Source: Bacteroidota bacterium (GTDB lineage: Bacteria > Bacteroidota > Bacteroidia > Chitinophagales > LD1). From it: DNA of 38,692 bases. The notes beneath the pieces are model-generated. The model saw only the letters and a program-made list of their open reading frames with translations, made no database searches and had not been told where the DNA came from. A program made the position numbers and the translations under genes. The stretch spans positions 47,119-85,810 of the forward strand of contig JAPLES010000024.1 of assembly GCA_026391075.1 (NCBI GenBank). The letters are read 5' to 3'. Shown here in pieces: positions 31,080 to 38,692 of the stretch; positions within the stretch are counted from its first letter, which is position 1; each line of letters opens with the position of its first letter.

Positions 31080-32450
31080 ATGACCATTACACAGGAAAAA
31101 ATTGACACGCTTCGCTCAAAGGTGAAAGTGATTTTGAAAAAAGAAGACTACGAGCCGAAGGTGAAGCAACAGCTTAAAACACTTTCTAAGCAAGTGCAGT
31201 TAAAAGGTTTTCGCCCGGGCATGGTACCTATGGATATGGTGAAGAAAATGTATGGCAATGGAGTGCTGGTAGAAGAATTGAACAAAGTACTGAACGAAGA
31301 GGTTTACAAATACATCAACGAGAACAAGATTGAAATTATTGCTTCGCCAATTCCTTCAAGCGATCAGAAATTGGATATTGATATCAATAGCTTGCGCGAT
31401 GTAGACTTTGCATACGACCTTGGTCACGCTCCTGATTTTACGCTTGATTTTATTGAGCAAATTCCTTCGCTCATTAAATACAAAATTTCTGTAGACGATA
31501 AAATGCTTGAAGATGAAATGCTTCGTATTCGCAATCGCTTTGCTACTTACGAGTATCCTGAAAGCATTGGTGAAAAAGATGTGCTTACGTTTACCGTAGA
31601 AGAAATAGATGCCGATGGAACAAAACGCGAAGGCGGACAAAACACGGTAACTACTTTGATGGTTGATTTGATGAAGGACGATGCAAAAGCAAAAGTTCTT
31701 CCGCTTAAAAAACAAGGGAGTTTCGATTACAACGTTTTTGAATTGATGGATCGCGACCGCGAAGGCGTTGCTAAGAATGTGTTGAACATGAACGACCTTT
31801 CTAAGTTAGATGAGGTTGGAAATTTGTTCCGCTTAACGCTGAATAATATTACACGTTCAAAACCTGCAGAAATAAACGAAGAGTTCTTTGTGAAAGTGTA
31901 TGGCGAAAATGGTGTGAAGACCGAAGAAGACATGCGTAATCTGATTAAGACAGATTTGGAAGCATACTTCGATGGCAATACCGACAGATTATTAGTGAAC
32001 GATATTTACAAAGGATTAATGGACAAGTTGGATTTTCCATTGCCCGATGATTTTTTGAAAAGATGGATCGAAATTACCAATGAAAAACCTGTTGCAGCTG
32101 AAGACATTGAAAAAGAATATGATGGTTTTGCAAAATCGCTTCGCTGGAGTTTGATTCAGAAAAAAATAATTGCTGCACAGGGTATTGAAATTACCGATGA
32201 AGACGTAACGAGCCGTGTTCGCGCTAATATGATTCAGCAGTTGTATGGCTACGGTCTTAAAAATATTGGTGAAGATTGGGTAGAACAATTTGTACAAAAA
32301 CAATTAGCCGATAAGAAAGTGGTTCAACAAACCCGTGAGCAACTTTTTGAAGATAAGGTTTTGGAGTACATCAAAACCAAAGTGGCGCTTACTACTAAGG
32401 ATACTACACTCGATGCCTTCAATGAGTTGGTGTCGAAAGCGAATGGATAA
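31080..32450 (+). CDS. tig: Trigger factor (ribosome-bound chaperone)
   Basis: Trigger factor binds at the ribosome exit tunnel and helps new proteins fold. The 456-residue protein starts MTITQEKIDTLRSKVKVILKKED, has the ribosome-docking signature GFRPGMVPMDMVKKMYG (residues 43-59), and carries a PPIase-like middle region, then a long helical C-terminal arm domain. The PPIase region is divergent, as in other Bacteroidota trigger factors. The usual neighbours clpP and clpX are missing. It lies 105 nt after tRNA-Leu, with a strong hairpin between, so the two might share a transcript. Its stop touches the pyrF stop with no base between. Confidence 0.93.
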   Translation: MTITQEKIDTLRSKVKVILKKEDYEPKVKQQLKTLSKQVQLKGFRPGMVPMDMVKKMYGNGVLVEELNKVLNEEVYKYINENKIEIIASPIPSSDQKLDIDINSLRDVDFAYDLGHAPDFTLDFIEQIPSLIKYKISVDDKMLEDEMLRIRNRFATYEYPESIGEKDVLTFTVEEIDADGTKREGGQNTVTTLMVDLMKDDAKAKVLPLKKQGSFDYNVFELMDRDREGVAKNVLNMNDLSKLDEVGNLFRLTLNNITRSKPAEINEEFFVKVYGENGVKTEEDMRNLIKTDLEAYFDGNTDRLLVNDIYKGLMDKLDFPLPDDFLKRWIEITNEKPVAAEDIEKEYDGFAKSLRWSLIQKKIIAAQGIEITDEDVTSRVRANMIQQLYGYGLKNIGEDWVEQFVQKQLADKKVVQQTREQLFEDKVLEYIKTKVALTTKDTTLDAFNELVSKANG

Positions 32451-33269
32451 TTAGAGTTTGGTAACAAACTTCGCCATTGCATCTTTCACTTTTGATGCTT
32501 CTGCTCTTGCCGCTTGCGCAAAGTCTTCGCCTTTTGATGCGTAAATAATTTGGCGTGCAGAATTGATGATTAAGCCGCACTGGCTATTCATTCCGTTTTC
32601 GCAAATTTTTTCTAAGTCGCCACCTTGTGCACCTACACCCGGAACAAGAAAGAAATAATCAGGAGCCAGTGCGCGAATGTTTTTGAATTCTTCGGGATGT
32701 GTTGCACCCACCACAAACATGAGTTGGTCGGGGCTTGCCCATTGTTGCGCTTTGCGAATTACGTTCTCATACAACTTCCCGTTTCCGGTTTCAAGAAATT
32801 GAAAATCATTGCTGCCTTTATTCGAAGTTAAACCGAGGAGAATAACCCATTTGTTTTCGTAGCTCAGAAAAGGTGTAACTGAATCTTCACCCATATAAGG
32901 AGCAACCGTCACGGAATCAAAATCAAAATTTTCGAAAAATGCTTTCGCATACATTTTTGAAGTGTTGCCTATATCTCCGCGCTTGGCATCGGCAATAGTG
33001 AAGAGTTCATTTTTGAATGGCGCGAGATACTGCATGGTCTTCTCTAAACTTTCCCAGCCCTTTAACCCCATGCTTTCATAAAAAGCAAGATTGGGTTTGT
33101 AGCCAATACACAAATCGTGAGTGGCATCAATAATGGCTTTGTTGAATTCAAAAACGGGGTCTTGTAGTTTTAAAAGATGAGGCGGGATGAGGGAAAGTTC
33201 AGTATCTAAACCGATACAAAGAAAAGATTGCTTCTTTTTAATGAGTTGAAAAAGCCCGCTGCGATTCAT
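32451..33269 (-). CDS. pyrF: Orotidine 5'-phosphate decarboxylase
   Basis: PyrF makes UMP from OMP, the last step of de novo pyrimidine synthesis. The 272-residue length and motifs fit the longer type found in Bacteroidota: [11 protein letters not shown] (16-26), the catalytic [10 protein letters not shown] (94-103) with Asp94, Lys96 and Asp99, and [10 protein letters not shown] with the phosphate-binding region near NSARQIIYA. It is convergent with tig at zero spacing, so transcripts from both sides must overlap or end inside the partner gene. A TACATTCGCGCGC box directly precedes its ATG. Confidence 0.95.
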   Translation of the reverse strand: MNRSGLFQLIKKKQSFLCIGLDTELSLIPPHLLKLQDPVFEFNKAIIDATHDLCIGYKPNLAFYESMGLKGWESLEKTMQYLAPFKNELFTIADAKRGDIGNTSKMYAKAFFENFDFDSVTVAPYMGEDSVTPFLSYENKWVILLGLTSNKGSNDFQFLETGNGKLYENVIRKAQQWASPDQLMFVVGATHPEEFKNIRALAPDYFFLVPGVGAQGGDLEKICENGMNSQCGLIINSARQIIYASKGEDFAQAARAEASKVKDAMAKFVTKL

Positions 33270-33282
33270 GCGCGCGAATGTA
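33270..33282 (-). promoter_or_regulatory. -7-like box abutting pyrF start
   Basis: On the minus strand TACATTCGCGCGC ends at the pyrF ATG. It is one base off TAnnTTTG and leaves 5 nt before the start codon, so a leaderless or near-leaderless pyrF mRNA is likely if this box is used. Confidence 0.45.
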
Positions 33283-33298
33283 AGAAACTCAAAGCGTT

Positions 33299-35437
33299 CT
33301 AAAACCTCAGGCGCATCTGCACTTTAATTTCGCTGGCGTGATTGGTGTTGAGTAAATCTAGGGAACTTAGGAAAACACTTCGGTCAAGCATTTGTGTTTG
33401 CGCAAAACGAACCCAGAAATCAAGATTGCGCATGGCTGCATACCGCATCGTTAAATAATAACGCATACCGTTTCCGCTTACCGCAGGAATAGAAAAAGAA
33501 TAAAGCACATCGTTTTCATACGTATAAATACGAGTGTTGTAGGAGCTTGTTTTAAAAATATCTAATCGTGCATTGAACGAAACGGGAACACTCAACATTT
33601 TGAAATTGATGTCTTGATAAATTAGAAAGCCGTTTTCAGGTTTGTCTTTACCAAAAGTGTAATGGCTCCATTCAATACGCGTGGATAAGGTAACCGAAGG
33701 TGACACCGCATACTTGGCGTTGAAGCGAAGTGCCTGACGAGTTTCGTTCACTAAATAATCGAATGCTCCATCGTTGTTAGGTTGATTTTTCTTTTTTAAC
33801 TCAAAGCGATAACGCGCATACATCTCCATTTTTTTTGTAGGCGTAAATGTTGCCTGTAAAAAATTATCACTTCCCCAACTTGGCGCATCGGTTAAATATT
33901 TCAACCACTTGCTCATGTATAAATCGAAATAAGCATCAAAGCGTAACATGTTTACAGGGCGAACAGTTAAGCCCAAGTACAAACCATTTTCATTTTGCGG
34001 GCGACTGCCTTCGGCAAAAGCGCTGGCATATAGTGTTTGAAAATTTTTGCTGAAAAAACGATGAAGAATGCAGAAGTCAACATTTTTATCGGCACTTAGC
34101 AAAATACCGTTGACAAAACCATAACCGCCATTATCGCTCACGGCTCCTTCACCAAACAACTGAACATTGCGAATAACCCAATGATAATCTACACTGGCAT
34201 TCACCAATTGACTGCGATTAAAATCAAACTGACTATAAGGATTTAAGTTGCGCTGATAGTTGCCAAAAAATTTTGTGTACACAGCATTAACACCAACATG
34301 CCATTTGCGTTTGTTGTAAGAAATATTTCCACCGGCTATCAATTGATTTATGGTATTGCGGTCGTCCACTTCGCGTTGCGTGCGATGAAAACCCGATTGT
34401 AAATAAGAGGAGAATGACGCTTCGTAAGTAAAGCTGGTGTCAATAATCGTAATAACGTTGGCATCAATTTGTTTGAACGATGCAAAGCCGGTAATTTCAA
34501 TTCCTTTTACACCAACAGTAAAAGCTGCACCGCGCATAAAATTAAATTCGTTCACCGAAGTATAAGGACGCAACGTGGTACCCTCGCGTTTAATGTGCAT
34601 GACAGCCGGTCCTTTGCGTTGCGAAAAGCCGGCCCACATAATTAAGCCCTGACCCAACCGAACTTCATAATCGCCTAAGGCTAGTGCTTTCAATTGTTTG
34701 ATGTTTCGCAAAAAGAAATGGCCGCTGTAAAAATCGAATCCCTTTTTGTTTGAACCTTTAAAAAATTCTTCCCCCGGGTCTTTCTCCGCAGTAATTCCAT
34801 AACTCAACGTGTTGCCAAAGTTGTAGCGAAAGCGCACTGTCAACCCAAAAGGTTTTCCTAAATAACCGGTGCCATCGATGCGCTTATAGCCTTCCGACTT
34901 TTCAATGATTTGCCTATAGCGCGAAACAAAAACAAAACTGCCTTTGCTAAATAATTGTTTGGCAGTGAAATGTGCTTGTTTGAAATTATCCTCCACTTTT
35001 ACATAAGGCAAAATGCTATTGATAAGCCGCACATCGAAACCATTTACTGCTTGCAATTCAAACATCGAAATCAATTTTCCATTGTCGGTAATGTATTGCA
35101 ACAGCGAAGCAATTTGTTGCGCATTTAACATGGGCAGGTCGTCTAAGGTATTTGCATCGGCTGTATTTAAATCAATAGGATGCTTTTTGAAATTTTCTAA
35201 ATCATCTATCGAAGCATCGTAATCAAAGGTTTCGCTTTCGTTTTGTTGTGCGCTGTTTTCAATTACATCCTGCACATCGTTTCCATCGGTTTGCGGCACA
35301 ACGGGTTTTGTTGGTGCTTGTGAAAAGGAATTGTTGAGAAGAAAAAAAAGACAAGCCACCATTAAAGAGCCCTTAAAAAACAATGCACTGTATTTAAGTC
35401 CCTCTCCTTCGGAGAGGGCAGGGTGAGGTGATTTCAC
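33299..35437 (-). CDS. Outer-membrane beta-barrel protein with helix-hairpin-helix domain
   Basis: A protein of up to 712 residues. After an export signal ([15 protein letters not shown] region) comes a low-complexity Gln/Asn/Glu stretch and then a ComEA-like HhH region: [31 protein letters not shown] and a second unit with [23 protein letters not shown]. The rest (from ~residue 150) alternates strand-like segments and ends MRLRF with a terminal Phe, as in outer-membrane barrels. HhH motifs usually bind DNA; in this setting a role in DNA or ligand uptake is only a guess. The start is uncertain: the GTG at 35437 overlaps the upstream stop by 4 nt, but its first residues are encoded by the 35400-35430 repeat; the ATG at 35362 is an alternative. 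Confidence 0.78.
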   Translation of the reverse strand: MKSPHPALSEGEGLKYSALFFKGSLMVACLFFLLNNSFSQAPTKPVVPQTDGNDVQDVIENSAQQNESETFDYDASIDDLENFKKHPIDLNTADANTLDDLPMLNAQQIASLLQYITDNGKLISMFELQAVNGFDVRLINSILPYVKVEDNFKQAHFTAKQLFSKGSFVFVSRYRQIIEKSEGYKRIDGTGYLGKPFGLTVRFRYNFGNTLSYGITAEKDPGEEFFKGSNKKGFDFYSGHFFLRNIKQLKALALGDYEVRLGQGLIMWAGFSQRKGPAVMHIKREGTTLRPYTSVNEFNFMRGAAFTVGVKGIEITGFASFKQIDANVITIIDTSFTYEASFSSYLQSGFHRTQREVDDRNTINQLIAGGNISYNKRKWHVGVNAVYTKFFGNYQRNLNPYSQFDFNRSQLVNASVDYHWVIRNVQLFGEGAVSDNGGYGFVNGILLSADKNVDFCILHRFFSKNFQTLYASAFAEGSRPQNENGLYLGLTVRPVNMLRFDAYFDLYMSKWLKYLTDAPSWGSDNFLQATFTPTKKMEMYARYRFELKKKNQPNNDGAFDYLVNETRQALRFNAKYAVSPSVTLSTRIEWSHYTFGKDKPENGFLIYQDINFKMLSVPVSFNARLDIFKTSSYNTRIYTYENDVLYSFSIPAVSGNGMRYYLTMRYAAMRNLDFWVRFAQTQMLDRSVFLSSLDLLNTNHASEIKVQMRLRF
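35400..35430. repeat. CCCTCTCC hairpin repeat with CAGGGTGAGG flank
   Basis: CCCTCTCC (35400-35407) and GGAGAGGG (35411-35418) form a perfect 8-bp hairpin around TTC, followed by CAGGGTGAGGTG. The related element at 24223 has the same outer sequence with a decayed hairpin. It overlaps the apparent N-terminus of the HhH/barrel gene. Confidence 0.7.
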
Positions 35438-36267
35438 TTTTTCTGTTTCTTGGTAAACGAATAAATTAGCGCCAACTGCGGAGTAAAACCAAGCACTGCG
35501 TGATAAGAAGATGCGAGGTCAATGTTCAGCCCCTTCACATTTACACCAAAACCAAAAGATGCACTGAACGGAGTTGTTTGTGCGCCCGCTCGAATGTGGA
35601 AGTATTTGATGGGACGATATTCAATTCCGCCTTTGAAGCGTGGTTTGTAGTGAATGTCCTGTTCGTATTCTGCCGCCAGTAAAACTTTTGGCGATGGCTC
35701 ATAACCCATTCCGAACTTGATAACTGTTGGTAAGCGGTCGTTAAAATTTTTATCAACTTTATAAGGAATAGGATTGTAGATGTGAGCGCCCAAGGTAAGC
35801 ACCTTCCACGGTTTGTATTGAAAGCCGAGCTCGAGCGTGTAGAAATTTTTGCTGCCGTTTTCAAAAATCATCATACGCAAAAAATCGAATTGCAAACCGA
35901 TAGAAAATTTCTCACCGAATTTGCGCGCATAAGCCAGACCGATTTTTGTTTCGTTGTAATATTTGTAGCCGTAATAATTCACACTCAACCCAAAAGTTCC
36001 AATTTTGTTGTTTACCGGAATTACGACTGAACCATTAAAATTATTGATAGACGCATTCAGAAATTTTCGGTCGGTATAAATGCCCACCGAATAATTATTC
36101 ATGAACGCAATACCCGCTTGATTGGTAGTAGTAGAAAAAACATCGGCATTTGAAATAGAAGCATCGCCCATAGCGGCACCGCGTGCTCCTGCTGAAAAAT
36201 TATCGCCACTGGCGCGGCTGAATTGAAAAACTAAAAGCGATAAATAAAGGAGTAGAAGTTTCTTCAT
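35434..36267 (-). CDS. PorV/FadL-like outer-membrane beta-barrel protein
   Basis: The start at 36267 gives MKKLLLLYLSLLVFQFSRASG, a signal peptide. A longer frame to 36384 adds 39 residues from the REP-like repeat and is rejected. The ~277-residue protein begins SAGARGAAMGDASISNADVFSTTTNQAGIAF, the 'hatch' pattern of PorV/PorQ and FadL-type outer-membrane barrels, then has repeated strands (GTFGLSVNYYGYKYY, KIGLAYARKFGEKFSIGLQFDF, KVLTLGAHIYNP, FRGGIEYRP-like FKGGIEYRPIKYFHIRAGA). PorV proteins help the T9SS deliver cargo; this homologue may have that or another role. Its stop overlaps the next gene's GTG. Confidence 0.8.
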   Translation of the reverse strand: MKKLLLLYLSLLVFQFSRASGDNFSAGARGAAMGDASISNADVFSTTTNQAGIAFMNNYSVGIYTDRKFLNASINNFNGSVVIPVNNKIGTFGLSVNYYGYKYYNETKIGLAYARKFGEKFSIGLQFDFLRMMIFENGSKNFYTLELGFQYKPWKVLTLGAHIYNPIPYKVDKNFNDRLPTVIKFGMGYEPSPKVLLAAEYEQDIHYKPRFKGGIEYRPIKYFHIRAGAQTTPFSASFGFGVNVKGLNIDLASSYHAVLGFTPQLALIYSFTKKQKK

Positions 36268-36327
36268 TGGTTCTAAAGTAAACTCTTTTTGTAAAAAGTA
36301 ACTGACTATAAGTTGATAAAAGTAGGA

Positions 36328-36388
36328 TGTCACCCTGAGCTTGTCGAAGGGTTTAAAGGCAAGATGCTTCGTCAGGCTCAGCATGACA
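36328..36388. repeat. REP-like inverted repeat, copy 4
   Basis: TGTCACCCTGAGCTTGTCGAAGGG (36328-36351) and GCTTCGTCAGGCTCAGCATGACA (36366-36388) are imperfect complements. It lies between the PorV-like gene start and the gldC stop and creates a false N-terminal extension on the former. Confidence 0.85.
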
Positions 36389-36393
36389 TAATA

Positions 36394-36744
36394 TTATTTA
36401 CTGTCTTCCCAATCGGCAGTTCGCTTAGCTACTGACTGCGCAAATTTTTTCATTTCTTCTACCGCATAAGGGTTGCCCGTTGCTTTTGCATATGATTCGG
36501 TCATTGAAAGTAAAGTCTGAAAATAGTGCGAATGCATTTCGTCAGTGGTCATGTCGTTCGTCCACAAATCAATTTTAAGCGTTTGGTTTTGCACCATATC
36601 CCAAATGGAAATCATAATGCTTTTGCAATCGCGCAGTTCATTATTTTTTGAATCAGTCGCCATCCATTTAATATCAAGCGGAACATTTTTTTCGTCCAAA
36701 CAAATTTTGAATCGTATCTCCGATTGCTTTACCACTTTGCTCAT
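36394..36744 (-). CDS. gldC: Gliding motility protein GldC
   Basis: GldC is a small cytoplasmic protein of the gliding/T9SS set in Bacteroidota; its exact role is unclear. The 116-residue sequence matches in order: SEIRFKICLDEKNVPLDIKWMATDS (~8-32), CKSIMISIWDMVQNQTLKIDLWTNDMTTDEM (40-70) and HYFQTLLSMTESYAKATG (73-90). The alignment from WD..T..L.IDLWT.DM..DEM is especially diagnostic. No other gld gene is in this window. It follows the Trx-fold gene in the same direction by 22 nt, so the two probably share a transcript. Confidence 0.87.
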   Translation of the reverse strand: MSKVVKQSEIRFKICLDEKNVPLDIKWMATDSKNNELRDCKSIMISIWDMVQNQTLKIDLWTNDMTTDEMHSHYFQTLLSMTESYAKATGNPYAVEEMKKFAQSVAKRTADWEDSK

Positions 36745-36766
36745 GTTTTTGTGTTTATGTGTTTAA

Positions 36767-37384
36767 TTATTTTTTGTCTTTCCAATCTTTTACCAAATCA
36801 ATTATTTCTTCCTGGATGCTACGAGTCATATCTGCATCATACCAGGCATGAATAGCCCGCACACTTTCGCGATAATCGAAATTCGGATTTTTCATTTTCT
36901 CCAAAACTTCCTGATGTAAAATATTTGGTCGCGGTCCCCAGGTGCCTAATTCTTTTTCATCGCTTTTGCGAATGCAAATGAGTTTCGGAATTGAATCACT
37001 TCCTGCGGTTTGGTAGTGCTTTATAATTTCAGGATTGGTATCGCGCAGCAAAATTTTAAAATCAATTTTGTCGCTGCTAGATGCAATCATATAAAGTGCA
37101 GGAGTTCCCCAACTTGCATCGCCACACCAAGGCTCGGTCAATACTACCCAAGTCCATTCTTCTTTCAATTCGCTCAACAGGTTATATAGCTTTTGATTAA
37201 GCACAATGTTTTGCAACACTTTGTTCATGCGCTCTAAATTTGAACGCGTGTAACGAAATGTATTATCGGGCAAATATTTTCCGGCACGCGAAATCTTTCC
37301 TTCCACAATATCTTTTGTGAGTTGCAGATAATCATCGAACGATAACGCCTGTTGAAGTATAGTAGAAGAAATTGCCTGACTCAT
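36767..37384 (-). CDS. Thioredoxin-fold protein, WCGDA type
   Basis: The start at 37384 (MSQAISSTIL) gives 205 residues; a longer frame to 37441 has weaker support. The C-terminal part is a thioredoxin fold of the Thioredoxin_9 type: WVVLTEPWCGDASWGTPALYM (~97-117), FKILLRDTNPEIIKHY, SIPKLICIRKSDEKELGTWGPRP. The active-site motif is WCGDA, with a single Cys instead of CxxC, so it is more likely a monothiol or binding protein than a full disulfide oxidoreductase. It is predicted to be cytoplasmic. It is divergent from the next gene (56-nt gap) and probably co-transcribed with gldC. Confidence 0.8.
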   Translation of the reverse strand: MSQAISSTILQQALSFDDYLQLTKDIVEGKISRAGKYLPDNTFRYTRSNLERMNKVLQNIVLNQKLYNLLSELKEEWTWVVLTEPWCGDASWGTPALYMIASSSDKIDFKILLRDTNPEIIKHYQTAGSDSIPKLICIRKSDEKELGTWGPRPNILHQEVLEKMKNPNFDYRESVRAIHAWYDADMTRSIQEEIIDLVKDWKDKK

Positions 37385-37440
37385 AAGCGCACGAAAAAAG
37401 GAAAGTTTCGGTAAACAGATACAGTTAATTTCCCGCCTCA

Positions 37441-38692
37441 ATGGTGTCTTCTAAAAATCGCTGGTCGCTTCTTGTTTCTTGGTTTGCGTTACTATTGTTT
37501 CTCTCCATTACAATTGCCGGAGGAAAATGGAAACGGCACACTGTTATTAAAAGTGATGCAGCAGGTTACTATGTATATCTGCCTTCGCTTTTTATCTACC
37601 ACGATATTTTAAAATGCAATTTCTACCCTTATATAGATTCGGTATACAATCCGGCAGATGGTATGGTTTACTATGCTGTTCAGCAAAATCATGAAACAGG
37701 AAATATGTATTTCAAATACACTTACGGAGTTGCCGTTTTTGAAGCTCCGTTGTTTTTTATTGCGCATTCGATAACACTTCTTACTCATCAATATCCCGCA
37801 GATGGTTACTCTGCATTTTATCAATTATCGGTAGCCATCAGCACTGTGTTGTTTTCTTTGCTTGGCTTGTTGGTGCTTCGCAAATTCCTCCTGAGTTTTT
37901 TTGAGGATTATGTCGTAGCCATTACCCTGTTTATCCTTTCCATTGGAACTAATTTTTTTACACAGACAATTACACAGCCGGGCAATAGTCACATCTACCT
38001 GTTTTTTCTTTATGCTGTAATCCTGTATAGCACAAATCGTTGGTATGAATATTTTTCATGGCGATATAGTTTGTTACTCGCGTTTTCTCTTGGCTTGTGC
38101 ATAGTTACACGTGCTACCGATGTGGTTATCATTTTCTTTCCATTGCTTTGGTGCTTTATTACTCTGAGAATGGCTTCGGTGTGGAGAGCGCAAAAACAGA
38201 AAATATTTTTTATGCTTGTGTTAATTGCTGTTTTAGTTTTTGTCCAACTTGTTTATTGGAAACTTTCTACAGGTGATTGGTTTTTCTATACGTACAAAAA
38301 CGAACATTTTAATTTCGGCAACTGGCAAATTGTGAATGGATTATTCAGCTATAGAAAAGGATGGTTTGTTTACACACCACTTGCGCTCTTAGGATTTTTA
38401 GGAGCACTTTTGCTGCGCAAAAACCAGAAATTGAAATTTTATCTCTTGCCTTTTCTGATTTATTTCTTGGTTACACTTTACGTTGTTTTTTGTTGGTGGC
38501 AGTGGTATTATGGAGGAAGTTTTGGTTGCCGTGTAATGATTGAATCCTTGGCTTTACTGGCTTTGCCCATGGCTGCGTTAGTTGAATTTATCTTGCAGCA
38601 AAATCAACTTGTCAGAAATTTTTCTTTTGCAGCAATTGCTTTGCTCATATCGCTCAATCTCTTTCAAACGGCACAATACGCCAGAGGAATTA
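37441..38692 (+). CDS. Polytopic membrane protein, GT39-like (cut by window end)
   Basis: An open frame runs from the ATG at 37441 (MVSSKNRW) to the window edge without a stop, at least 417 residues. It has a first transmembrane helix (LLVSWFALLLFLSITIAGG), then the polar loop SDAAGYYVYLPSLFIYHDI, followed by about eight more helices, e.g. ISTVLFSLLGLLVLRKFLL, AITLFILSIGTNFF, LLLAFSLGLCIVTRATDVVIIFFPLLW, FMLVLIAVLVFVQLVYW and PLALLGFLGALLL. The loop with an early Asp and the C-terminal GGSFGCRVMIESLALL resemble GT39/ArnT-like glycosyltransferases, which add sugars from lipid carriers on the periplasmic side. The family assignment is moderate because the C-terminus is missing. Confidence 0.78.
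   Translation, partial: MVSSKNRWSLLVSWFALLLFLSITIAGGKWKRHTVIKSDAAGYYVYLPSLFIYHDILKCNFYPYIDSVYNPADGMVYYAVQQNHETGNMYFKYTYGVAVFEAPLFFIAHSITLLTHQYPADGYSAFYQLSVAISTVLFSLLGLLVLRKFLLSFFEDYVVAITLFILSIGTNFFTQTITQPGNSHIYLFFLYAVILYSTNRWYEYFSWRYSLLLAFSLGLCIVTRATDVVIIFFPLLWCFITLRMASVWRAQKQKIFFMLVLIAVLVFVQLVYWKLSTGDWFFYTYKNEHFNFGNWQIVNGLFSYRKGWFVYTPLALLGFLGALLLRKNQKLKFYLLPFLIYFLVTLYVVFCWWQWYYGGSFGCRVMIESLALLALPMAALVEFILQQNQLVRNFSFAAIALLISLNLFQTAQYARGI

Noticed and set aside
36268-36384. N-terminal extension of the PorV-like protein
   Set aside because: It is encoded by the REP-like element and precedes a normal signal peptide.

Overview
The window looks like chromosomal DNA from a free-living Bacteroidota, probably near the Chitinophagales or Sphingobacteriia, though the sequence alone does not fix the genus. 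The support is: two genes with C-terminal type IX secretion (T9SS) sorting domains, a SprB-type repeat protein, a GldC homologue, a PorV-like barrel, a DUF4476 protein, weak Shine-Dalgarno sequences, and repeated -7-like boxes of the Bacteroidota TAnnTTTG type. Most genes are housekeeping or envelope genes. No phage, integrase, transposase, CRISPR array or classical defence island is visible.

Layout. 1-4.7 kb: a DUF4476 secreted protein, a convergent CvfB-like RNA-binding protein, and a T9SS-exported adhesin-like gene cut by one in-frame TAG. 4.9-9.6 kb: thymidylate synthase, cysteine desulfurase, an exported unknown, and biotin carboxylase. 9.7-13.2 kb: a small gene broken by a REP-like element, an EGF-repeat lipoprotein, a T9SS multicopper oxidase and a secreted thioredoxin-fold protein. 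13.2-18.3 kb: ClpC, a STAS/RNase Z pair and a sulfotransferase. 18.4-20.3 kb: a ParE-type toxin-antitoxin pair and two heptose genes (gmhA, hddC-like). 20.3-23.5 kb: sucD, mlaF, mlaE and an SDR enzyme. 23.6-28.6 kb: DUF1573, an aminotransferase, a GmhB-like phosphatase, a barrel protein and a GlcD-type oxidase. 28.7-30 kb: bactofilin with an M23 peptidase. 30-33.3 kb: an unusual 21-nt tandem array, a Cys-rich lipoprotein, tRNA-Leu(UAG), trigger factor and pyrF. 33.3 kb to the end: an HhH/beta-barrel protein, a PorV-like protein, GldC, a thioredoxin-fold protein and a truncated polytopic membrane protein.

The genes form several working groups. gmhA, hddC and the GmhB-like gene point to ADP/GDP-heptose synthesis for surface glycans, but the kinase is not here. 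mlaE and mlaF form the core of a lipid-transport ABC importer, but mlaD is not next to them. Bactofilin and the M23 peptidase form a cell-shape pair. The adhesin and oxidase are T9SS cargo, and GldC and the PorV-like protein belong to the same gliding/secretion world.

The most unusual material is non-coding. (1) Degenerate tandem tracts of 7-nt units, each with a different heptamer, sit just upstream of several start codons. (2) Eight 21-nt direct repeats lie at 30169-30336 in a 423-nt gap, in two sequence classes. (3) A -7-like box recurs 4-7 nt before ATG in at least five genes, which suggests leaderless mRNAs. (4) A long two-stage hairpin lies between tRNA-Leu and trigger factor. (5) Four REP-like inverted repeats alter the apparent ends of neighbouring genes. 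I see no clearly new multi-gene system; the best candidates for something undescribed are the heptamer tracts and the 21-nt array.
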